39,055 nt of DNA from the NCBI GenBank assembly GCA_027065635.1, contig JAMONQ010000090.1:1-39055 (forward strand). The letters are read 5' to 3'. Positions 25,641 to 33,511 of the stretch are shown piece after piece. The position numbers and the translations under genes are program-made. The notes under the pieces were generated by a model. It saw only the letters and a list, made by a program, of their open reading frames with translations. It did not search any database and was not told where the DNA came from. Numbering within the stretch: position 1 is the stretch's first letter; each line of letters begins with the position of its first letter. Source of the stretch: Campylobacterales bacterium. GTDB lineage: Bacteria > Campylobacterota > Campylobacteria > Campylobacterales > Hydrogenimonadaceae.

Positions 25641-27337
25641 ACTTTGGATCGGATGACTATCTTTCTGGCACCGAAGAGTTCGACCGCCTTTTGTACCATA
25701 GGGTCGTTTTGTATCTCTTTTGCGTCGAACTCTTTTGACGGTTCGGCTTCGCTGCAGTTTCCTGTAACGCATCCGGCGCTGTTGCACTCGATATCTTCGA
25801 GCATGGAGGAGGTATGAGTTTTGGCATTTGCATCATCTTCGTTTTCTGTAGTGTCTGTTTCGGGCTCCCTTTCGGGAGCCTCACGCTTTGGGGGCGGATT
25901 CTTCGACTTTACGAGAGAGATTTTTGTCTCCAGGCCGAAAATCTCCTGTACGAAGTGCCGGATGATACCGAAGTGGGTTTTTAGCAGCTCCTTCTCCTTG
26001 CCCTCGGCATGGCTGGACCATGAGAGTACTCCGTTCTCGAAATTCACAAACTCTATACTCTCCTCGAAAGCTTTTCCAAGCTCCGCATTACGGTCATAAA
26101 GCCTCTCGATAAGCTTTTTGAAGCGAATCCCGCTATCCGGTGTATATGGGTTTTGGGGCTTGGTGTCGGCTACGTAAAGAGCGGTTTGCTCCGCCTGCTC
26201 ACTGATTGTGTCAGTTTCGGCATCTGGAGCGGTTTCAACTCTCTTTCGAGCCGGTTTGAGAGATGGTGTAACGTTGGCAAGTTCACTCTCAAGCGTCTCT
26301 ATCATCTCGTCGATCTGCTTGATATTGAGAGCTTCCACCATTTTGAAAAGGGTCAGGGCCAGGACAAATTCACCGTCTGCACCGAGCGCGAGAAGAGGTT
26401 TGTTCTCTGCAAGAATCCGGTAGAATCTATCGAGCAGCATCGGAGAGAATCGATGATCCGACGCAAAAAGCCTCTCTTTCAAAAAGAGGCTCATCTCGTC
26501 TATCACCATTTCCGCCTCGTAGTTTTCAAGCTCCTTTAGATAGGCATGTATCTGCGCTTCATCCTTTTTCAGTACGGCATCGAAGAGATTTTCCAGAAAC
26601 TTCGGGTCTATAATGCCGAGCATCTGCGTCACTGTGGATACATCGACATGATTTTTTGAGTAAACGATGGCCTGGTCAAGAAGCGTCAGAGTATCTCTTA
26701 AAGAGCCGCTTCCGCTTCTGGCGAGAATCTCCAGTGCTTCGGGCTCGAAAGCGACCCCTTCGGTATTCAGTATATGTTCGAGATGTTTTACGATAAGATT
26801 TTTTGCGATCTTTTTGAAGCGGAAGTGCTGGGTACGGCTTAAAATCGTGGCCGGAAGTTTCAAAGGATCGGTCGTGGCCAGAATGAACTTTACAAATTCA
26901 GGCGGCTCTTCGAGAGTCTTGAGCAGGGCATTGAAAGCCTCTTTTGTAAGCATGTGGACTTCATCGATTATGAAGACTTTGTATCTTCCTATGGACGGTT
27001 TGTATTTGGTATGCTCTATCAGGTCTCTGATATCGTCGATTTTTCGGCTTGAAGCGGCATCCATTTCGATGATGTCTATATGACGCCCCTCGTTTGCCGT
27101 TGCGCACTGTTCGCAAGTGTCGCACGGTTTGGATGTCGGGCCCTTTTCACACAGCAGCGCCTTTGCGAATATGCGTGCAGTAGAGGTCTTGCCGCTCCCT
27201 CTCAATCCCGAAAAGAGATAGGCGTGGCCGAGACGGTTTTGATCGAGCGCCATCGCCAGTGTCTGTGAGATGGAGTCCTGACCTATAAGATCTTCAAATC
27301 TTTTGGGACGATATTTCAGTGCGAGTGCCTGTGACAA
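25637..27337 (-). CDS. dnaX: DNA polymerase III subunit gamma/tau
   Basis: 566 residues; AAA+ motor of the clamp loader. N-terminus MSQALALKYRPKRFEDLIGQ, Walker A GLRGSGKTSTAR (K50), a zinc site with C63, C72, C75 and C78, Walker B FIIDEVHMLTKEAFNALLKTLEEPP, sensor I LATTDPLKLP, and the arginine-finger context ILSRTQHFRFKK are all present. Domain III follows at about 240-360. The linker (about 370-410) is acidic and variable. The last 55 residues include three closely spaced cysteines (ECNSAGCVTGNC), which I do not recall from DnaX. It is a single long form with no obvious internal slip site. It lies downstream of murI and overlaps the NlpC/P60 gene. Confidence 0.95.
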   Translation of the reverse strand: MSQALALKYRPKRFEDLIGQDSISQTLAMALDQNRLGHAYLFSGLRGSGKTSTARIFAKALLCEKGPTSKPCDTCEQCATANEGRHIDIIEMDAASSRKIDDIRDLIEHTKYKPSIGRYKVFIIDEVHMLTKEAFNALLKTLEEPPEFVKFILATTDPLKLPATILSRTQHFRFKKIAKNLIVKHLEHILNTEGVAFEPEALEILARSGSGSLRDTLTLLDQAIVYSKNHVDVSTVTQMLGIIDPKFLENLFDAVLKKDEAQIHAYLKELENYEAEMVIDEMSLFLKERLFASDHRFSPMLLDRFYRILAENKPLLALGADGEFVLALTLFKMVEALNIKQIDEMIETLESELANVTPSLKPARKRVETAPDAETDTISEQAEQTALYVADTKPQNPYTPDSGIRFKKLIERLYDRNAELGKAFEESIEFVNFENGVLSWSSHAEGKEKELLKTHFGIIRHFVQEIFGLETKISLVKSKNPPPKREAPEREPETDTTENEDDANAKTHTSSMLEDIECNSAGCVTGNCSEAEPSKEFDAKEIQNDPMVQKAVELFGARKIVIRSKV

Positions 27338-27388
27338 ATCTACCTCTTTCGATATCTTGATAACTTTTGTAGTCTATCTTATCACGGC

Positions 27389-28180
27389 TTAAAGCCACTT
27401 TTTTGCTATCTCTTTGAGTGCCTCCGGATTGTCGGAGGAGAAGATCCTAAGCTCCGTCTCTTTCGCTCTTTCGGGAGTGAAGCCGCTACTTTCAAGATGT
27501 TCGGCTATCGCCTCTCCGGAGTGGATCAGAAGAGGGCGATTTGGAAAATAGTCTCGAATGGCATCGGCTATCAGCGGGAAGTGTGTACATCCCAAAATAA
27601 TCGCATCAGGCGGTGTAAGATCTGCGAAATAATGATCGAGTGCGCTTTGAAGAAGCTCTCCTGAAAATATTCCCTCTTCTACGAGCGGTACGAATAGAGA
27701 GGGAGAGAGAGCTTCGATATTTGAAAAGCCGAGCCTGGAGATTTCATTCTGGTAGCGTCCGCTGCCGATCGTGGCACGGGTACCAAGTATCAGTATACGG
27801 CTCGAGTTCGGAAGGCCCGCGTTTTTTAATGCGAGGACTCCCGGCTCTATAACCCCGTATATCGGGAATGAGGCTTTAGCGCGAAGCTCAGGCAGGGCAT
27901 GGGCGCTGACGCTGTTGCAGGCGGTGATCATCAGGTCGATCTCGAAATTCTTGAAAAACTCCAGCGCTTCGAGGGCGTAGCGTGTAATGGTGGCCGGATC
28001 TTTCGGCCCGTATGGAACTCTTGCGGTATCACCGTAGTAGATTATCTCGTCGAAAAGGCGATGTTTCAGAAGCGACTTGACGACCGTCAGCCCGCCGGCA
28101 CCGCTGTCGAATACACCAACTTTGGTTGGTGTATTCGAGATGATAGATGATGGATGGTGGATGATGGATGGCTTTTTCAT
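27389..28180 (-). CDS. murI: Glutamate racemase with an insertion-derived N-terminal extension
   Basis: 263 residues; makes D-glutamate for peptidoglycan. The core starts at residue 20 with KVGVFDSGAGGLTVV (D25). The two catalytic cysteines are C88 (ITACNSVSAHA) and C198 (IILGCTHFPL). Residues 1-19 (MKKPSIIHHPSSIISNTPT) are unlike any MurI and are encoded by a heptamer repeat array and one arm of a 14-bp hairpin. No ATG, GTG or TTG occurs in frame between the first codon and the core, so the extension must be used unless a rarer start codon serves. The ATG overlaps the stop of the upstream four-helix-bundle gene (ATGA), implying coupled translation. Confidence 0.93.
   Translation of the reverse strand: MKKPSIIHHPSSIISNTPTKVGVFDSGAGGLTVVKSLLKHRLFDEIIYYGDTARVPYGPKDPATITRYALEALEFFKNFEIDLMITACNSVSAHALPELRAKASFPIYGVIEPGVLALKNAGLPNSSRILILGTRATIGSGRYQNEISRLGFSNIEALSPSLFVPLVEEGIFSGELLQSALDHYFADLTPPDAIILGCTHFPLIADAIRDYFPNRPLLIHSGEAIAEHLESSGFTPERAKETELRIFSSDNPEALKEIAKKWL
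28107..28138 (-). repeat. Perfect 14-bp inverted repeat at the element/murI junction
   Basis: TCGAATACACCAAC (28107-28120), loop TTTG, then GTTGGTGTATTCGA (28125-28138) form a perfect 14-bp hairpin. The 28107-28120 arm encodes the conserved VGVFD of MurI; the other arm is its exact reverse complement lying on the element side. An inverted copy of target sequence at an insertion edge suggests foldback or template-switch synthesis. Confidence 0.9.
28138..28172 (+). repeat. Heptamer repeat array, murI-side arm (five units)
   Basis: Five consecutive 7-bp units read AGATGAT, AGATGAT, GGATGGT, GGATGAT, GGATGGC. On the minus strand they encode the low-complexity PSIIHHPSSII part of MurI. Degenerate units of the same type in inverted orientation occur on the far side of the four-helix-bundle gene. 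Confidence 0.85.
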
Positions 28181-28542
28181 TCTGTTCTATTTTTCGATGA
28201 TATGAGAATGGCGGAGAGTAGTCGAATAATCGATTCGAGATCATTTTGCAAAGATTTGACTTTGTCGCTCTTTTTTGGCAGATAACCGGTCTCAAGAAGA
28301 AGTTGAATCCAATAGTTGGATTCCCGTGCCTCTTTTTGGGCGATGGACATTTTTGAGATAAAATCTTTTTTACTTTGTGCACTTTGTGCTTCTGCGACAT
28401 TCGCGCCTATGGATGTTCCGGAACGAAGAAGCTGTTTGGAGAGAATGAACTCTCCTCCATCCTCTGTCAAAAATTTATACAGCTTTACAATTCTGACTGC
28501 AAACTTAAATGAAAGCGAAGCGATTTCATTCTTTTCATCCAT
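28177..28542 (-). CDS. Four-helix-bundle protein (S23/IVP family, TIGR02436-like)
   Basis: 121 residues. The sequence (LSFKFAVRIVKLYKFL, ILSKQLLRSGTSIGANVAEA, ISKMSIAQKEARESNYWIQL, ESIIRLLSAILISS) shows the four amphipathic helices and the SGTSIGANVAEA motif of the family first known from ORFs inside 23S rRNA intervening sequences and related to the Avd protein of diversity-generating retroelements. The biochemical role is not established; RNA or DNA binding is likely. It lies between rho and murI, flanked by heptamer repeats on both sides, and its stop overlaps the murI start. Its ribosome-binding site is weak. I regard it as cargo of a small mobile element. Confidence 0.88.
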   Translation of the reverse strand: MDEKNEIASLSFKFAVRIVKLYKFLTEDGGEFILSKQLLRSGTSIGANVAEAQSAQSKKDFISKMSIAQKEARESNYWIQLLLETGYLPKKSDKVKSLQNDLESIIRLLSAILISSKNRTE

Positions 28543-28570
28543 AATCTTGCATCCGAGAAGCGCAGCTTCT
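28530..28570 (-). repeat. Degenerate heptamer arm and junction hairpin on the rho side
   Basis: On the minus strand the units GGATGCA, AGATTAT, GGATGAA lead into the four-helix-bundle ORF, in inverted orientation to the array at 28138-28172. Just outside, at 28556-28570, AGAAGC-GCA-GCTTCT forms a perfect 6-bp hairpin next to the rho stop codon. The heptamer phase is clear for GAT but the units are degenerate. Confidence 0.55.
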
Positions 28571-28572
28571 TG

Positions 28573-29892
28573 CTACGCTCCTTCGTTCATGATGCTCAAA
28601 AACTCTTCGTTGTTTTTGGTTTTGAGCATTTTCGAGTAGAGAAACTTGAGAGCTTCAACTTCATCCATCTGGTGCATGGCGTTTCTGAGTGCCCATATTT
28701 TCGGAAGCGTATTGGGATCTGTCAGCAGCTCCTCTTTTCTGGTGCCTGACTTGATGATATCGATTGCTGGATAGATACGACGGTCGGCGATGTTGCGACT
28801 AAGGACTATTTCGCTGTTTCCGGTACCCTTGAACTCTTCGAATATCACTTCGTCCATTCGGCTTCCTGTATCGACCAGGGCCGTGGCGATGATCGTGAGG
28901 CTGCCGCCGTTTTCGATATTTCTGGCCGCACCGAAGAAGCGTTTGGGTTTGTGCAGGGCGTTGGCGTCGACACCGCCTGAAAGGACCTTTCCGCTGGAAG
29001 GGGTTACCGTATTGTACGCCCTGGCGAGTCTGGTGATCGAGTCGAGCAGTATGACGACATCTTTACCCATTTCGACGCGGCGTTTTGCCTTTTCTATTAC
29101 CAGTTCCGCGACCCGGACATGGTTTTGTGCCGGCAGATCGAAGGTGGAGCTGTACACCTCCCCTTTGACGCTTCGCTCCATATCTGTCACCTCTTCCGGG
29201 CGCTCGTCCACCAGCAGGACTATCAATTCGACCTCCGGATGGTTGTGGGTGATACCGTGGGCGAGTTCCTTCATCAGCTCCGTCTTGCCCGAGCGCGGAG
29301 GGGCTACTATGAGTCCCCTCTGACCTTTGCCTATGGGGGTGAAAAGATCGAGAACCCTGCCTGTGAGCTTGGTGGGGTTGTATTCGAGTTTCAGCTTCTC
29401 CTGCGGGTAGAGCGGGGTCAGGTTGTCAAAGAGCGGCCTGTTCTTGCTCTCGGCCACCGGCATATAGTTGATCGCTTCGATCTTCAGCAGAGCGTAGTAG
29501 CGCTCCTGCTCTTTGGGCGGGCGCACCTGCCCTGTGACGACGTCGCCGTTTCTAAGAGCAAACTTTCTTATCTGCGTACTGGAGACGTAGGCGTCGTTGC
29601 TGGAGTTGGAGAAGTTTGCGTCCATGGCACGCAAAAAGCCGTATCCTTCGTTGGTTATTTCGAGGATTCCGGTAAAGAGGATATAGCCCCCCTTGCTTAC
29701 TTGCGACTTGAGAATCTCGAACATCAGATCCTGTCGTTTCAGCTCGTTTGGATGCTCTACACCGAGCTCCTTGGCGATGGCGATCAGCTCTTCGAGGCTC
29801 TTTTGCCTTAGATCTTCTATCTTGTATCCCTCTACGGGGATATGGGTTCTCGATTTTCCGTTATGGTTGTTGCGGGTGGAGGTTTCGCTCAT
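28573..29892 (-). CDS. rho: Transcription termination factor Rho
   Basis: 439 residues of the hexameric RNA helicase. The N-terminal Rho domain contains KIEDLRQKSLEELIAIAKELG. The RNA-binding cold-shock-like domain includes GILEITNEGYGFLRA, YVSSTQIRKFALRNGD and KEQERYYALLKIE. Walker A is APPRSGKTELMKELA, Walker B VVILLDSITRLARAYN, and the Q/R-loop region is PSSGKVLSGGVDANALHKPKRFFGAARN. A consensus promoter lies about 100 nt upstream. Downstream is the inserted four-helix-bundle gene. The abundance of tightly overlapping convergent genes in this window suggests reliance on Rho. Confidence 0.97.
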   Translation of the reverse strand: MSETSTRNNHNGKSRTHIPVEGYKIEDLRQKSLEELIAIAKELGVEHPNELKRQDLMFEILKSQVSKGGYILFTGILEITNEGYGFLRAMDANFSNSSNDAYVSSTQIRKFALRNGDVVTGQVRPPKEQERYYALLKIEAINYMPVAESKNRPLFDNLTPLYPQEKLKLEYNPTKLTGRVLDLFTPIGKGQRGLIVAPPRSGKTELMKELAHGITHNHPEVELIVLLVDERPEEVTDMERSVKGEVYSSTFDLPAQNHVRVAELVIEKAKRRVEMGKDVVILLDSITRLARAYNTVTPSSGKVLSGGVDANALHKPKRFFGAARNIENGGSLTIIATALVDTGSRMDEVIFEEFKGTGNSEIVLSRNIADRRIYPAIDIIKSGTRKEELLTDPNTLPKIWALRNAMHQMDEVEALKFLYSKMLKTKNNEEFLSIMNEGA

Positions 29893-29995
29893 GATTCCTT
29901 CTTTGTGAACTTGAAATTTGCAGAGTTCCGGCAGTGTATGTAGATATCCGGGCCTTAATTATAAAAGGTCCGGTCGTTTCGATTTTGCTGGGGCT

Positions 29996-30025
29996 ATTGT
30001 ATCAATTTTGGCTTTTTATTGTCAA
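29996..30025 (-). promoter_or_regulatory. Sigma-70 promoter of rho
   Basis: Read on the minus strand, TTGACA (complement of 30020-30025), an 18-nt spacer and TACAAT (complement of 29996-30001) are close to the consensus. It leaves a leader of about 95 nt before the rho ATG, long enough for the autoregulation by premature termination known for rho genes in other bacteria. Confidence 0.65.
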
Positions 30026-30089
30026 CCTGCTGTAGCGTCACAAGCTTGAAGTATCGTTTCATGGATAGCAGTACCACTTCTTAATAGGC

Positions 30090-30095
30090 TATAAT
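30090..30095 (+). promoter_or_regulatory. Putative -10 box for ccoI
   Basis: TATAAT lies 26 nt before the TTG start at 30122. No good -35 is seen, which is usual for this phylum. A GAAGGG ribosome-binding site is at 30111-30116. Confidence 0.45.
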
Positions 30096-30121
30096 TTCGA
30101 AAAAAAATCTGAAGGGTTGTT

Positions 30122-32539
30122 TTGGCCAAGGTTCCTTGTACCCATTGTCATCTCGAGTTCGACGAATCTGTAATGATCACCGAGAAAGATCGCGACAAAG
30201 AGACTCTCTATTTCTGCTGCAAGGGTTGTCAGGGAATTTTTCATCTGCTGCGCGACGAGGGGCTTGACACCTTTTACGACAAGCTCGGCAAACAGAGTCT
30301 GGAGCCTCCCAGGTTGAGAGAGGACGATCTGCACAAGTTCGATCTGGAGGGCTTCAGAAAAAAGTATATTATCGAGCGTCCGGACGGTTTGAACGAAATA
30401 TACATGATTATAGAGGGGATCCACTGTAGCGCCTGTGTATGGCTCAATGAAAAAGTACTCCACAAAACCGAAGGGATTGTGGAAGCGACGATAAACTATA
30501 CGACCAACAAAGCCCACATAGTTTGGGACCCCGATAGCGTAAAACTCTCCAAAATAGTAGAAAAGATCCGCTCCATAGGCTACAACGCCTATCCGTACGA
30601 TCCGAAACTTCAGGAGGAGCGGGCCAACAGGGCGCGCAGAGACTACTACGCCCGTTTGCTGGTGGCCATTTTCGCCACGATGAATATAATGTGGATAGCG
30701 GTTGCCAAATATACAGGGATGTTTACCGGTATGCGCGAAGATGTCAAGCTGGTACTGAGCGTCGCGGAGTGGATTCTGGCGACACCAACCCTGTTTTACA
30801 GCGGCTGGATCTTCTATCGTGGGGCCTGGTACGGCTTCAAGAACCGTTTTGTGAATATGGACACGCTTGTAGCCACCGGGGCCACATTGGCCTACTTCTA
30901 TTCGATATGGGCGATGATAACCGGTCACGGCGAAGTCTATTTCGACTCTGTCACGATGATTATCACATTCGTTTTGAGCGGCAAATATCTTGAAGTCCTC
31001 AGCAAAAAAAGAGCCGCCGATACGATGGATGCCCTCTCGAACGCTCTTCCTACGGAAGTGACGGTGATAGAAGATGGCGAGAAGGCCCTGATTCCGGTAG
31101 AGGAGGTGAAGCCGGGCGATATCATAGAAGTGCGTCCCGGTGAGAAGGCCGCGATAGACGGTGTCGTGATAAGCGGCGAGGGGAGTTTCGACGAGAGTTC
31201 TCTTACGGGTGAGAGCGAACCGATCTACAAGAGACCGGGTGACGAGATAGTAAGCGGGACGGTGGCAATAGACGGCGTTGTACGATATGAAGCGAGCAAG
31301 GATTACGCCACTTCGACTCTGGCTACGCTTGTGGGGCTGCTGGAGGAGTCGCTTACCAAAAAGCCGAAGATCGAGCAGCTTGCAAACGAAATATCCGGCT
31401 ACTTCTCGAGTACCATTTTGACTATCGCGCTTCTTACCTTTGCGGGATGGTACTGGCTGAGCGGCGGATTTGAGCATGCGCTTGTCGTAGCAATCTCTGT
31501 AATTGTCATCGCCTGCCCGTGCGCACTCGGGCTGGCGACTCCCGTCGCGACGCTGATAGGGATCAATCTCGCCGCAAGAAGAGGTGTCCTTTTCAAAGAG
31601 GCCGCATATATAGAGACTATGGCCAAATGCGATACGCTTGTACTTGATAAAACGGGAACGGTCACCGAAGGAAAGCCGCATGTGGTTGGCTACAAAGAGT
31701 ATGAAAATTTTGATCCGTCGCTTCTTTACTCACTGGTAAAAAGCTCCATTCATCCGGTCAGTCGAGGAATAGAAAAGTACCTTCGGGAGCACTATGAAAA
31801 CCTGAAAACCGTAGAGCTGGAGCAGGTAAAACAGGTGCAGGCGCGTGGAATCACTGCGAAATTCGGTCCCCATACCCTTTACGGCGGAAATGCGAAGTTG
31901 ATGGAGGATTTCGGACTTTCGGTCGATGAGGCGAGCGAATATACCCTCTTTTACTTCGCAATAGACGACAAGGTGGTAGCACGTTTTGAGTTGCGCGATC
32001 TGCCGAAGCAGGGAGCGAAAGAGGCGATCGAGGAGATTGGAAAGCTCGGTATAGAGGTGATTATGCTTACCGGCGATAATGAAAAGGCTGCCGCGAGAGT
32101 AGCCGAAGAGGTGGGTATATCCTTATACAAGTCCAATCTACTGCCTGACGAAAAGGCCGGGCAGATCGATATTCTGCACGCCGAGGGCCGTCTCGTGGTG
32201 ATGGCCGGAGACGGGATCAACGACGCACTGGCGCTCAGCAAGAGCGATATCGCAATCGCGATGGGCAGCGGCTCGGATGTGGCGCTCGAGGTGAGCGATG
32301 TGGTTTTGCTTGATGACAGGATCACTTCGCTCAAAGATGCCTTTTTGATAAGTCGCCGTACTTTCAGATTTGTAAAACAGAATCTCGCACTATCGATTCT
32401 TTACAATACGATAACCATACCGCTGGCGATAGCGGGGTATGTCATTCCTCTGGTCGCGGCCCTGTCCATGAGTCTTAGCTCCTTGCTGGTAGTCGGAAAC
32501 TCGATGCGCATCAAATCGGCCTTTAAAGAGAAAAATTAA
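30122..32539 (+). CDS. ccoI: Copper-transporting P1B-type ATPase, CcoI/FixI type
   Basis: 805 residues from a TTG start 5 nt after GAAGGG. The N-terminus has the extra metal-binding domain of CcoI-type pumps: CTHC (6-9) and FCCKGCQGIF (31-40). A heavy-metal-associated domain with GIHCSAC (C102, C105) follows. Membrane helices flank the CPC metal site (VIVIACPCALGLATP). The actuator has SLTGESEP, the phosphorylation site is DKTGTVTEGKP, and the hinge is GDGINDALALSKSDIA. CcoI/FixI pumps supply copper for cbb3-type cytochrome oxidase assembly; ccoS three genes downstream supports that role over simple copper resistance. Confidence 0.92.
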   Translation: MAKVPCTHCHLEFDESVMITEKDRDKETLYFCCKGCQGIFHLLRDEGLDTFYDKLGKQSLEPPRLREDDLHKFDLEGFRKKYIIERPDGLNEIYMIIEGIHCSACVWLNEKVLHKTEGIVEATINYTTNKAHIVWDPDSVKLSKIVEKIRSIGYNAYPYDPKLQEERANRARRDYYARLLVAIFATMNIMWIAVAKYTGMFTGMREDVKLVLSVAEWILATPTLFYSGWIFYRGAWYGFKNRFVNMDTLVATGATLAYFYSIWAMITGHGEVYFDSVTMIITFVLSGKYLEVLSKKRAADTMDALSNALPTEVTVIEDGEKALIPVEEVKPGDIIEVRPGEKAAIDGVVISGEGSFDESSLTGESEPIYKRPGDEIVSGTVAIDGVVRYEASKDYATSTLATLVGLLEESLTKKPKIEQLANEISGYFSSTILTIALLTFAGWYWLSGGFEHALVVAISVIVIACPCALGLATPVATLIGINLAARRGVLFKEAAYIETMAKCDTLVLDKTGTVTEGKPHVVGYKEYENFDPSLLYSLVKSSIHPVSRGIEKYLREHYENLKTVELEQVKQVQARGITAKFGPHTLYGGNAKLMEDFGLSVDEASEYTLFYFAIDDKVVARFELRDLPKQGAKEAIEEIGKLGIEVIMLTGDNEKAAARVAEEVGISLYKSNLLPDEKAGQIDILHAEGRLVVMAGDGINDALALSKSDIAIAMGSGSDVALEVSDVVLLDDRITSLKDAFLISRRTFRFVKQNLALSILYNTITIPLAIAGYVIPLVAALSMSLSSLLVVGNSMRIKSAFKEKN

Positions 32540-32596
32540 GTAAAAGTGTAGAAGCGGCGTGATAGCATTAACGAAACTATAATATCAGGGGTAAAG

Positions 32597-32935
32597 ATGC
32601 AGCAGATCGATATGAGCTCTGACGAGTTTCTGGCGGAGCTGGAGAAGACGAAGAAGTTTACGGACAAGGTGTGCAAGCAGTTTGGATGGGTATACAATCC
32701 GAACGAAGATGTAAACGAAGGCGTTACGATGGGGCTGGCGCGCAACAAGATGCTATACGGAAAAAGGTGGTGCCCGTGTTTCATGGTGATAGAAGACGAA
32801 AACGGAAACCACAAAAGCGCGGATGATCGTCTGTGCCCGTGCAAACCTGCGATAGAGAAGGAGATACCCGAAGAGGGCAAATGCCACTGCGGGATCTTCT
32901 GTACGCCTGAATATGCCGCTTCACACGAACACTAA
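32597..32935 (+). CDS. Ferredoxin:thioredoxin reductase catalytic (beta) chain-like protein
   Basis: 112 residues with the cysteine pattern of the FTR catalytic chain: CPC (59-61), CPC (80-82) and CHC (96-98), plus C102. These would hold a 4Fe-4S cluster beside a redox disulfide. Spacings are 18 and 13 residues, wider than the 16 and 8 of the cyanobacterial enzyme. No variable (alpha) chain is nearby. Cyanobacteria and chloroplasts use FTR to pass electrons from ferredoxin to thioredoxin; FTR-like chains without the alpha subunit occur in anaerobes and some archaea. An AGGGG ribosome-binding site precedes the ATG. Its place between copper ATPase and CcoS may hint at thiol reduction during cofactor assembly, but that is inference. 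Confidence 0.85.
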   Translation: MQQIDMSSDEFLAELEKTKKFTDKVCKQFGWVYNPNEDVNEGVTMGLARNKMLYGKRWCPCFMVIEDENGNHKSADDRLCPCKPAIEKEIPEEGKCHCGIFCTPEYAASHEH

Positions 32936-32955
32936 AGAGGAAAGAAGGGTTTGAT

Positions 32956-33255
32956 TTGGTAGTGCATATCGTAATGTTCCGCTTCAAAGATGAGAGAAAA
33001 GAGGAGAATATCGCCAGGGTAAAGGCGATGCTCGAAGCTCTGCCGGAGAAGATCGGGCCGCTTCGCTCGATGGAAGTGGGAGTTGACTTTCTTCACTCCG
33101 AACGCTCTATGGATCTGGTATTGACCTCCGTTTTCGATGACAGGGAGGGGCTTGAGGCATACAGGGTTCATCCGGCGCATCAGGAGGTTGTGGCTCTCAT
33201 CAAAGAGGTGACGATAGAGAGCCGTGTCGTAGATTATGAAAAGGGAGAGGATTGA
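32956..33255 (+). CDS. Dabb-family (stress-responsive alpha/beta-barrel) protein
   Basis: 99 residues from a TTG 6 nt after AAGGG; a GTG two codons in is the alternative. MVVHIVMFRFKDERKEENIARVKAMLEALPEKI and SMDLVLTSVFDDREGLEAYRVHPAHQEVV are the dimeric ferredoxin-like Dabb domain. The biochemical role of most such proteins is unknown. It overlaps ccoS by 4 nt (TTGA). Confidence 0.85.
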   Translation: MVVHIVMFRFKDERKEENIARVKAMLEALPEKIGPLRSMEVGVDFLHSERSMDLVLTSVFDDREGLEAYRVHPAHQEVVALIKEVTIESRVVDYEKGED

Positions 33256-33497
33256 GCTCCGGTATACTCGCTATGATGCTCGGCATCTCCACCCTGCTTG
33301 GCGCGCTTGGGCTTTTGGCTCTTTTGTGGGGGCACAGAACCGGGCAGTTTGAGGATCACCACAAGTTCATAGACGGTGCGCTTTACGACGGCGAAGAGGA
33401 ACTCAAAGACGCCATCTCGATGGAACAAAAACAGAAAGAGGCCAAGGCCCGTGCCCTGGAGCGAAAACGTCAGGACAAGCGGGTGATGCCCGATTGA
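33252..33497 (+). CDS. ccoS: cbb3-type cytochrome oxidase assembly protein CcoS
   Basis: 81 residues from a TTG with AAGGGAGAGGA directly upstream. One membrane helix (about 5-26, ILAMMLGISTLLGALGLLAL) is followed by WGHRTGQFEDHHKFIDGALYDGEEEL, the CcoS signature (W, R-GQF-D). The tail from 55 is a charged helix. CcoS is needed for cofactor insertion into CcoN of the cbb3 oxidase, and normally sits next to the CcoI pump, as here within three genes. Confidence 0.88.
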   Translation: MSSGILAMMLGISTLLGALGLLALLWGHRTGQFEDHHKFIDGALYDGEEELKDAISMEQKQKEAKARALERKRQDKRVMPD

Positions 33498-33511
33498 AAA
33501 GAGGGGTGTGA

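Noticed and set aside
30089..31681. A 530-codon minus-strand frame opposite ccoI
   Set aside because: Pure shadow of the ATPase gene; no ribosome-binding site and a low-complexity-free but unfamiliar protein with no motif.
32578..32583. TATAAT before the FTR-like gene as a promoter
   Set aside because: A transcript starting from it would begin at or inside the ribosome-binding site (ATG is at 32597), and there is no -35 box; operon transcription from ccoI is simpler.
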